Source: JBBSJZ01 sp041739875 (lineage in GTDB: Bacteria; Planctomycetota; Planctomycetia; Pirellulales; Pirellulaceae). From it: DNA of 64,000 nt. Location of the stretch: assembly GCA_041739875.1 (NCBI GenBank), contig JBGSNA010000232.1:62001-126000 (forward strand). The letters are read 5' to 3'. How positions within the stretch are numbered: the first letter of the stretch is position 1; every line of letters starts with the position of its first letter. This document shows positions 54,655-61,911 of this stretch, piece after piece. A model generated the notes under the pieces. That model saw nothing but the letters and a program-made list of their open reading frames with translations, made no database searches and was not told the DNA's origin. The position numbers were made by a program, and so were the translations under genes.

Positions 54655-55515
54655 ATGAAACATGTCTTTTCTTTGCTTTGCACGTTAGTCCTTGCGAACG
54701 TCGCTCATGCGCAAAGTGAGTCGCGTGACATATCGTACGCCGAACCAAAGAACGAGCGTCAAACTCTGGATGTATATGCGCCACCGAACGCAAAGAATTT
54801 ACCTGTGGTTTTCTGGATTCACGGAGGTGGTTGGGTCGTCGGTGACAAGACGAGTGTCCAGCACAAACCGCAAGCATTCGTGGACAAAGGAATGGTTTTC
54901 GTTTCCACGAATTATCGGTTTTTGCCCGATGTTGAAATGGAAACGATCTTCCGAGACATCGCAAAGTCGATTCGTTGGGTCCACGACCACATCGCTGAGT
55001 ATGGCGGCGATCCCAAGCGAATTCTCGTGATGGGGCATTCCGCAGGTGCTCAACTCGCAGCATTGATTTGCACTGACAATCGATACATCGACGCCGAAGG
55101 ACTCTCCATGGAAATTTTCAAAGGATGTGTGCCCGTCGATGGAGATACTTTCGATGTGCCCGCAATCATCACGACCGCTGAAACTCGACGTCAAGTGCAC
55201 GGTCAACCGCAAGCGAAGTTTGGCCATCGGGAGAAATTTGGAAACGATCCGGCGAAGCACATAGACTTTTCCGCCGTCACTCATATTGCAAAGGCGAAGG
55301 GTATTCCGCCGTTTCTCGTGCTCTATGTCAAGAACCATCCGGACACGTCGGCGCAAGCCGAGCGACTTGGATCCGTGCTCCGTGATGCGGATATCCCCGT
55401 CACGCTGTTTGCCGCCAAAGACACGGACCACTCCAAACTTAACGATGATCTCGGTACAGCTGATGATCCGGCAACCATCGCTCTGTTCCAGTTTGTCGAT
55501 GATGTATTGAAGTAG
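54655..55515 (+). CDS. Alpha/beta hydrolase (esterase/feruloyl esterase-like), exported
   Basis: About 286 residues with a clean signal peptide (MKHVFSLLCTLVLANVAHAQ). The oxyanion motif is HGGGW in VFWIHGGGWVVGDK and the nucleophile elbow is GHSAG in ILVMGHSAGAQLAALI. The histidine is probably in KDTDHSKL near the end. This order is that of the BD-FAE/carboxylesterase group. It could deacylate polysaccharides together with the neighbouring enzymes. An ATG 18 bases upstream is possible but has no ribosome-binding site. Confidence 0.88.
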   Translation: MKHVFSLLCTLVLANVAHAQSESRDISYAEPKNERQTLDVYAPPNAKNLPVVFWIHGGGWVVGDKTSVQHKPQAFVDKGMVFVSTNYRFLPDVEMETIFRDIAKSIRWVHDHIAEYGGDPKRILVMGHSAGAQLAALICTDNRYIDAEGLSMEIFKGCVPVDGDTFDVPAIITTAETRRQVHGQPQAKFGHREKFGNDPAKHIDFSAVTHIAKAKGIPPFLVLYVKNHPDTSAQAERLGSVLRDADIPVTLFAAKDTDHSKLNDDLGTADDPATIALFQFVDDVLK

Positions 55516-55621
55516 CCGCTGATGGCGACTACGCGCAGTTCTCATGGAATGAAGCAACAGACACAATCCGTTCAGCAACTCAAATTCGATTCAGACTTTT
55601 TCAATTCGGACTTTTCGAAAC

Positions 55622-56899
55622 ATGGCAATCATTTTCAACGTTCCTGCGACTTTACTTGTTGCCAGCTTGACCTGCGTCGCTTGGTCCACCGCCCACGCCG
55701 ACTGGCCGAATTGGCGAGGTCCCGATGACAACGGCGGTGTCGAGAGTGGGAGCTATCCAGCGGATCTTGGCGACCAAAACTCGCGTTGGAAAGTTGAGTT
55801 GCCAGGCAAAGGGTGTTCGACTCCGATCGTTTTGGAGAACAATATTTACTTGACAGCCCCCAAGGACGGAAGCGATGCAGTACTGTCATTCGACTCGACC
55901 GGCAAGCAGCGTTGGATCACCACGTTCGGGACCGAGAACGCTGGCAAGCATCGCAACGGGTCGGGCAGCAATGCTTCACCAGTCACGGACGGTTCGGGTG
56001 TGTTCGTCTATTTCAAGAGCGGAACGCTGGCGGCTGTGGAGCTTGATGGATCGATCCGCTGGAGCACCAACTTGGTCGAGCGTTTCGGAAAAGACACGCT
56101 TTTTTGGGATCACGGCACCTCACCCGTTCTAACCGACAAGCACGTCATCATGGCGCGCATGCATCAAGGGGAATCGTGGTTGGCGGCGTTTGATAAATCC
56201 AGTGGCGAGTTGGTCTGGAAAGAATCTCGTAACTACACCACACCCACCGAGTGCGACCATGGTTACACGACCCCCTTGGTGATTGAGCACGATGGGAAAC
56301 CATCATTGCTGGTATGGGGCGCGGAGCATTTAACGATTCACAACGCAAGTGACGGCAAGGTTGTTTGGACGTGCGGAAATTTTAATCCTGAAGCCAATAA
56401 ACTCTGGCCAGCAATCGTGATGCCGGTCATTGTTGACGATATAGCCGTTATTTGTTACGGGCGGAACGATCAAGATCTCCCTCGCCTGTTTGGTATTCGG
56501 CTCACGAATAGCGGTGACGTCACCGCGACGAACCATGTGTGGCAACGTGACGATATCAGCTCGTTTGTTCCAACGCCTGCGGCTTTCCAAGGCCGCATCT
56601 ATTTGGTTCGAGATCGCGGTGAAGTAGAGTGCATCGAACCAGCAACTGGCAAAACGGTTTGGAGCGACGCATTTCCCAAGAGCCGGGCTAATTTCTACTC
56701 CTCGCCACTGATCGCTGGTGGAACACTTTACGCTCCGCGAGAAGACGGTGTCGTATTTGTTGCCTCCGTCGCCGGGGACGAATTCAAGTTGCTCGCGGAA
56801 CACGACATGAAAGAGTCGGTGATCGGTTCGCCGGTACCTCTGGAAAATCGCATCTTGATTCGCGGCGAAAAACATTTGTTTTGCTTTGGTGCGCCGTAA
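55622..56899 (+). CDS. PQQ-type beta-propeller repeat protein, exported
   Basis: A 425-residue secreted protein, a relative of the one at 18243 (shared DWPNWRGPDDNGGVESG opening). The signal peptide is IFNVPATLLVASLTCVAWSTAHA. Blades carry VLSFDSTGKQRW, AAFDKSSGELVWKE, HNASDGKVVWT and IEPATGKTVWSD. There are no membrane helices. It is the last gene of the plus-strand degradative run, about 105 bases after the esterase. Confidence 0.88.
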   Translation: MAIIFNVPATLLVASLTCVAWSTAHADWPNWRGPDDNGGVESGSYPADLGDQNSRWKVELPGKGCSTPIVLENNIYLTAPKDGSDAVLSFDSTGKQRWITTFGTENAGKHRNGSGSNASPVTDGSGVFVYFKSGTLAAVELDGSIRWSTNLVERFGKDTLFWDHGTSPVLTDKHVIMARMHQGESWLAAFDKSSGELVWKESRNYTTPTECDHGYTTPLVIEHDGKPSLLVWGAEHLTIHNASDGKVVWTCGNFNPEANKLWPAIVMPVIVDDIAVICYGRNDQDLPRLFGIRLTNSGDVTATNHVWQRDDISSFVPTPAAFQGRIYLVRDRGEVECIEPATGKTVWSDAFPKSRANFYSSPLIAGGTLYAPREDGVVFVASVAGDEFKLLAEHDMKESVIGSPVPLENRILIRGEKHLFCFGAP

Positions 56900-57039
56900 G
56901 GTAAAACGACAAAGCATTGCTGTCGGTTGAGTTGCGCAATCGATAGAATGCGCGACTCGACCAAGCGACGTGTTTAATAGGGAGCGTTTCTCGAACCAGC
57001 GTCATTCGCATTCGCGGATTATTGACATCTAGCGAGTGA

Positions 57040-58146
57040 CTACCGAGATGCTTTCAGTCCGGTAATCAACGCTTTCAGCTTCGCCTGCTCTTCCGGATTC
57101 TCGTCCAGTGGCATGCTGCCAAAGCCAGCCAATAACTTATCCCAAACCACGTTCAGTTCAGCCTGCATGTTGCCTGTGTTCGCGGTAATTGCGATGACTG
57201 CGTCTTGCTCCGGAAGTACGATACAAAACTGTCCGTCCTTTCCATCGCCGCGATAAGCTCCGTGCCGACACCGCCAGAACTGAAAACCGTAGCCTTGGTC
57301 CCAATCCTTGCTTGGATCACTGCCGTTGGAAACTTGCTTTGATGTCGCCTGGTCCACCCATTCCGCGGGCAAAAGTTGTTTCCCATTCCATACACCACGT
57401 TGCAAATAGAGTTGTCCAAATTTGGCTATGTCTTCTGTGCGAACGAACAATCCATAACCGCCGATCGAAACTCCCTGAGGGCTGTTGTCCCAGACAGGCT
57501 CATGGATCCCAAGTGGTTCAAATAGCCTTGGCTTTAGGTACTCAAGTACGGTCATCCCGGACACTTTTTGGACGATCGCCGAAAGCATGTAGGTTGCTGG
57601 CGTATTGTAGCGAAAATGCGTTCCAGGTTTGTGAGGAACGGGATGGGAAAGAAAGGCCTTTGCCCAGTCCGCAGCCTCACGCCAATTGACCTCGTCTTGA
57701 TGACCCGTCGACATCGTCAACAAATCGCGTACCCGCATCGCCTTTAAATTGGCGGAGGGCTCTGGTGGTGCGTCGTCTGGAAAGAAGGGCAACACGAGGT
57801 CGTCAACACTCAACTTACCTTCCGCAACGAGCAAACCAACCGCAGTCGAAGTAAAGCTCTTGCTTAAAGACCAAAGAACGTGCTGTCTCTCCGCAGACTC
57901 AGGTGTCCACCAAGCTTCGGCAATCACATGCCCATGTCGAACCAACATGAAGCTGTGCATCGAGTCGACTTCACGGTCGGCCGTTTCGATGTACTCTCGA
58001 ACTGTTTTCGATGAAACTCCTTGTGCCTCCGGTGTACTTCGCGGCAACGCGTCATTCTGTGCGATTGCAATGATGTCGGGTGCCATTAGCGTTATGGCAA
58101 GAACGAAGCTTAAGGTTAACAGTTTCATCGGATGTTTGTCGTTCAT
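57040..58146 (-). CDS. Serine hydrolase of the beta-lactamase class C family, exported
   Basis: A 368-residue secreted protein (signal MKLLTLSFVLAITLMAPD...). The SxxK nucleophile motif is SLSK at 93-96 (VLWSLSKSFTSTAVGLL), the Tyr motif is RYNTPATYML (Tyr180), and the third motif is the HGAYRGDGKDGQ region instead of KTG. This variant is typical of the broad class C esterase/D-peptidase group, so lactamase activity is not implied. GHVIAEAWWTPES is the family's early strand. The gene lies just downstream of the acetylesterase gene on the same strand (about 77 bases). Confidence 0.9.
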   Translation of the reverse strand: MNDKHPMKLLTLSFVLAITLMAPDIIAIAQNDALPRSTPEAQGVSSKTVREYIETADREVDSMHSFMLVRHGHVIAEAWWTPESAERQHVLWSLSKSFTSTAVGLLVAEGKLSVDDLVLPFFPDDAPPEPSANLKAMRVRDLLTMSTGHQDEVNWREAADWAKAFLSHPVPHKPGTHFRYNTPATYMLSAIVQKVSGMTVLEYLKPRLFEPLGIHEPVWDNSPQGVSIGGYGLFVRTEDIAKFGQLYLQRGVWNGKQLLPAEWVDQATSKQVSNGSDPSKDWDQGYGFQFWRCRHGAYRGDGKDGQFCIVLPEQDAVIAITANTGNMQAELNVVWDKLLAGFGSMPLDENPEEQAKLKALITGLKASR

Positions 58147-58223
58147 TTATTCGGTTGTGGTGCATGGAAAGCAAACGGATCCGTGCTTGCGACACGGATC
58201 CGTTCAAGTTGCGTCGATCCGTG

Positions 58224-59735
58224 CTAGTTCGAATTTGCCGTCACGCCGGGCCAATCGTCCGTGCGGAATGGTGTTAGCGGAAGATCATCCTTGCCGTACA
58301 GATTGCAAATGGGGTTATCGGCCCAGCCGTATCGTACAGAGGCGGGAGTCGTGACCGATTCAGCCGACACTTCAATCCGGCCATCATTGAGCAACGTTGC
58401 TTTCGCGTTAACAAACTTTTTGTCCTCTCCCGCGATCGTGAAGCCTTGGAGATCGTTCACGTCGAACGGGCGCCAGCCTTTATCGATGAAGTCGAATGTG
58501 AGGACTGCTTTGTTGCCAGTAACCTCGATGGATTTGAATTGCGGACTGCGGAACGGGATCTTGAGTCCGTACTCATTGGCGAGCGCCCATCGCGCCAAAC
58601 GCATTCCCACATCCACCTTGTTTCGCGGGTGAATATCTTTGCCTTCACCGAGGTCGATGATGACAGCTTGTCCCGTGTGCGGAAGCGCCGACATGGTCAT
58701 CGTTTGTGCTTCGCGAAGTTCCGCCCAAGCGCTGTCGCCCGGTTCAGACTTCTCGGCCATAAAGTCGGCGAGTTGAACCCAGTAAAAAGGAAAATCGCCT
58801 TGCCCCCACTCTTCACGCCAAGATTTGATCATCAACGGAAACAACTCACGATACTGATACGCACGGCTAGCGTTGCTCTCGCCTTGGTACCAAATTGCAC
58901 CCCGAATACCGTAACCCAAGTGTGACTTCAAAACGCCGTTATAGATATTCCCAGGCCGACTGTTTCCTCGCATCTGATTTCCGAGGTTCTTGAACTGTTT
59001 TTCTTCATCGTCATTGCGACTGGTGTTTGCATTCAGTTCTTCGTATTGCTTTTCATTTGCAGCCCAACGTTCCATCAGCGGCGTGAACTGTTCGTCAGCC
59101 GCAAGTGTGTCGCGGTTGATCCACGCTTCGCATGCCGAGCCACCCCACGCGTTATTGATCATTCCAATCGGCACGCCGAGGGTCTGATGCAGTTGGCGAC
59201 CGAAGAAGTATCCGACAGCCGAAAAACTTCCAACGGACTCAGGCGTACAGACCATCCACTTGCGATCGTCGTGCGTCCAGATGGGCTCTTGCACACCAAC
59301 CTGCGGGAAGTTGATCATCCGGATTTCCGGGAACTTAGCACTTGCGGCTTCCAGGGCAAAGTCAGTCGAATTGCTGACCGACCACTGCATGTTCGACTGG
59401 CCCGAACAAATCCAAACTTCACCGACGAGAACATCCGAGAGACGAATTTCATTCTTGCCAGCGATGACAAGCTCGAGTGGTTCGCCCACCGCCATCGGAT
59501 CCAGCGTGACTTTCCAGAGACCATCGGCACCAGTAGTGGCTGAATGTTTTTGGGCTGCAATGCTAACGGTGACGGTTTCGCCAGGATCAGCCTTGCCCCA
59601 AACCGCGTTCGGCTGATCACGTTGCAAGACCATCGAGCTGCTGAAGATATTTGGCACGGCAACATCGGCCACAGCAAATTGAGCGCTCATTGCGAGCGCC
59701 GCAGACAACGAAATGCGAGACAAGAAAGATTGCAT
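58224..59735 (-). CDS. Sialate O-acetylesterase-like, exported
   Basis: A 503-residue secreted SASA-family enzyme (signal SFLSRISLSAALAMSAQFAVA). The nucleophile is in CSGQSNMQWS, the Asn block in WYQGESNASRAY, and an acid/His pair in KDIHPRNK. The first 90 residues form the Ig-like strand-rich part (NIFSSSMVLQRDQPNAVWG). It removes O-acetyl groups from sugars and should act on acetylated polysaccharide. ATG 59735 is chosen over the long upstream frame because the signal peptide begins there. Confidence 0.92.
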   Translation of the reverse strand: MQSFLSRISLSAALAMSAQFAVADVAVPNIFSSSMVLQRDQPNAVWGKADPGETVTVSIAAQKHSATTGADGLWKVTLDPMAVGEPLELVIAGKNEIRLSDVLVGEVWICSGQSNMQWSVSNSTDFALEAASAKFPEIRMINFPQVGVQEPIWTHDDRKWMVCTPESVGSFSAVGYFFGRQLHQTLGVPIGMINNAWGGSACEAWINRDTLAADEQFTPLMERWAANEKQYEELNANTSRNDDEEKQFKNLGNQMRGNSRPGNIYNGVLKSHLGYGIRGAIWYQGESNASRAYQYRELFPLMIKSWREEWGQGDFPFYWVQLADFMAEKSEPGDSAWAELREAQTMTMSALPHTGQAVIIDLGEGKDIHPRNKVDVGMRLARWALANEYGLKIPFRSPQFKSIEVTGNKAVLTFDFIDKGWRPFDVNDLQGFTIAGEDKKFVNAKATLLNDGRIEVSAESVTTPASVRYGWADNPICNLYGKDDLPLTPFRTDDWPGVTANSN

Positions 59736-59949
59736 AGAGAGAAACCTTGGTGAGAAACATGGGGAACTTCGAGCTTCGAACGTGCTCGGCAGGAAACTCA
59801 AGTTTACTCGACCCAAGGCAACAATGTCACAGCCTCGCTCCAATTTCGTTCTTAATCGCACACCACGCGGGCACTCTCCATGCCAGTGGCCGAGTTTGTA
59901 GCATGGTGACTCTTGTGGCGCGATTAGCCCACAACCGAAAGCGAGTGAA

Positions 59950-60331
59950 TTACTCAGTTAGTGCGTTCGAGTTCGGAAGATGAGAAACGTGGATTCCGAT
60001 CGCAATCAGCAACAGGCTGAGCATTTGCACCAGGTGAAAAAGTCCGTGGTTGTTGAACGTCCAAATCCATGTCATCTGGAGCGACGATTGAGTATCGACG
60101 ATAGCGGCGACAATCCCCACAATGATTCCTGCGGATAGAAACTCAGCGCCTTTTTCACGTCGAAGCCAAAAGCACGCAGTATAAAGCGTCAATGTCGCAA
60201 TCATGGTAAGTGCCTCGTACGCGACAAAGAGAAGAAATGAGTCGTTCCAGATTTGCGTGATGGCAAAGAACATAAGTGCAATGGCTATGAAATATGGAAC
60301 ACATCGCCGTGCCAGATCATAATTCCAAGTG
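59950..60331 (-). pseudogene. 5'-truncated integral membrane protein gene, cut at an insertion element end
   Basis: On the minus strand the open frame enters from the left end of the insertion element and continues through TWNYDLARRCVPYFIAIALM to a stop at 59950. It encodes three or more membrane helices (IAIALMFFAITQIWNDSF; ALTMIATLTLYTACFWL; FHLVQMLSLLLIAIGIHV). The segment FNNHGLFHLVQM recalls the C-terminal half of the bacterial DUF6962-like four- to six-helix membrane family. The expected first helices are missing and do not reappear on the far side of the element, so I call it truncated. An internal ATG at 60273 could still give a 107-residue product. Confidence 0.6.
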
Positions 60332-60353
60332 GGTGCAGTCGGCTTGGTAGCAG
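60332..60353 (+). repeat. Left terminal inverted repeat
   Basis: 22 bases beginning GGTGCAGTCGG, the exact reverse complement of 61182-61203. Confidence 0.9.
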
Positions 60354-60460
60354 CAGGCCGATGCCGCTGAGGTTCGGATTGCTATTGGACGAAAACGGCG
60401 TCCGTGTCCCAATGGGTGTTTTCGGTTTGGACACCAATCATCTCACCAGGAACGGACGCC

Positions 60461-61181
60461 ATGAATAACTTTACCACATCACTCGCTTCGCTTGAACGAC
60501 TCGTCAGGCTTCTCGAACTTGATTTCATCAGCCAGTTGCTCGCCGTCATCTGGAGAGTCATCGCAGCGGTACAATCTTTTTTCCACTTCAGAGATCACGC
60601 CCTCCAGTACTGACAAGTTCGAGCGACGCTTGGAACGCCTTGTCCGTGAACTGGCGCGGCTGATCATGCAACGAACCATCCGAAGAATCGAGTCGACCGA
60701 CCGCGACCAAACAGTCAGTTCGTTTCGCTTCGGAGGAGAAAGCTACCGCCGCAATCGACGCACTGCCAACAACATCGACATTCGTTTCGGCGCCATCTCC
60801 TATGACCGTTGGTACTTTCAAAACACGCAGCCCAAAATGCCCGGCATCGCTCCCCTGGACATGCGGTTGGGGATCGTTGCCGAGCGAATGACACCGGCGC
60901 TGGCGGAAGCGATCGGACAACTGATAGACTGGATCGAAGAAGCTCGCCGGAGCGACGGAAAACACGACGTTTTGCTGCAAGTCGGGCGTGACGGCGTGTT
61001 CGTGCAAACGCGGTAAGCGTTGGCACCGCGTCACAGGTCAGTTCATCGTCGATCTTCGGACTGCAAACCGCAGCGGAATCTGGCATCGCATTTGGGAACG
61101 ATTGATCGGGTCGAAAACGGACTTGCCGCCGATATCCTATCAACTCCCGCTCAAATCACCATGAAATCCGATGAAATCGCC
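60461..61181 (+). pseudogene. Remnant ISKra4-family transposase
   Basis: Three pieces in different frames. ATG 60461 opens MNNFTTSLASLERLVRLLEL... to a stop at 60613. At a run of six T (60577-60582) the match moves to another frame, LFSTSEITPSSTDKFERRL. That frame runs through QRTIRRIE, SYRRNRRTANNIDIRFG and PLDMRLGIVAERMTPALAEA, the typical ISKra4 N-terminal part, and then jumps to HDVLLQVGRDGVFVQTR before a stop at 61016. The catalytic-domain segment expected between and after these is missing. A third frame continues RWHRVTGQFIVDLRTANRSG, matching the C-terminal end. At least one frameshift and one or two internal deletions are therefore present, and it cannot make an active transposase. 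Confidence 0.75.
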
Positions 61182-61203
61182 TGCTACCAAGCCGACTGCA
61201 CCA
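61182..61203 (-). repeat. Right terminal inverted repeat
   Basis: 22 bases ending GACTGCACC, the exact reverse complement of 60332-60353. Confidence 0.9.
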
Positions 61204-61406
61204 TGACACGTTTATGATGCGGCTGGGAAACTTACTGGTCGGCATAGCCGTTGGACGACATCAGAAGAGAAAGTTTGTAAGGAAACACGCAACCAATTTC
61301 GATTACCCATAGTAATTTGGAAAAAGAGGTGATTTGTGGGTCATGGCGGGCATTCTGTTGCGACTTCTTTATAGTCCAACACTCAACCACTCACTAAGGA
61401 GTTGCC
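61204..61406. other. Upstream region of the sigma factor gene
   Basis: About 200 bases between the insertion element and the sigma factor. No gene is seen. AAGGAG at 61396-61401 is an excellent ribosome-binding site five bases before ATG 61407. TTTATAGT near 61370 may be part of a promoter, but no matching -35 box is evident. Confidence 0.5.
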
Positions 61407-61910
61407 ATGGCCGAAGAACATCCACCTGATTGGCCTAAGATTGTGGAGCGTCATGCGGAACGTGTTTTTCGCATCGCTTACCGTATCCTCGGCTCTGTTC
61501 ATGACGCCGAAGATGTTTCGCAGCTGGTTTTTATCGAAGCCAAGAACCTTCAGGAATCTGGTCCAATCCAAAGTTGGTCAGGGCTCTTTGCACGTTTGGC
61601 TACGACCCGAGCCATCGATTTGCTGCGTCGACGACGCAAAAGTATTGAGATTGACGAGGCTCACTACGTCTCGAACCTGGAGCCACATCATCACGTGGTT
61701 GGCGCTGAACTCGCCGCGTGGTTGCGTAACGCAGCGTCACAATTGCCCGAACAGCAAGCTGCCGTCTTTTCATTGAGTCACTTCGAGCAACTCGATCGAA
61801 ACGAAGTGGCCGCAATCTTAACTATCTCAGTCGAAGCGGTTTCAACGGCGCTCTACAAGGCACGCGGGCGACTGCAAGAACAACTCAAATCCTTCAACGG
61901 AGTCCGATAA
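61407..61910 (+). CDS. ECF-type RNA polymerase sigma factor
   Basis: A 167-residue two-domain sigma factor. Region 2 is HAERVFRIAYRILGSVHDAEDVSQLVFIEA (-10 recognition, DAEDVSQ motif). Region 4 is LPEQQAAVFSLSHFEQLDRNEVAAILTISVEAVSTALYKARGRL (-35-recognition helix-turn-helix). It has no extra domain. The strong ribosome-binding site AAGGAG precedes the ATG. The next gene, a membrane protein with leucine-rich repeats, starts one base after the stop, so it is the likely anti-sigma or sensor partner. Confidence 0.95.
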   Translation: MAEEHPPDWPKIVERHAERVFRIAYRILGSVHDAEDVSQLVFIEAKNLQESGPIQSWSGLFARLATTRAIDLLRRRRKSIEIDEAHYVSNLEPHHHVVGAELAAWLRNAASQLPEQQAAVFSLSHFEQLDRNEVAAILTISVEAVSTALYKARGRLQEQLKSFNGVR

Positions 61911-61911
61911 T

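Larger units (their letters stand above)
60332..61203 (+). mobile_element. ISKra4-like insertion element, internally deleted (872 bp)
   Basis: The segment is bounded by perfect 22-bp inverted repeats at 60332-60353 and 61182-61203. Inside is a broken transposase gene of ISKra4 type. A full-length element of this family is normally considerably longer (well over 1.2 kb), so this is a deletion derivative that could only move with a helper. No target-site duplication is visible directly outside the repeats. The left end lies inside the truncated membrane-protein gene, so the insertion, or a deletion next to it, removed that gene's 5' part. Confidence 0.82.
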
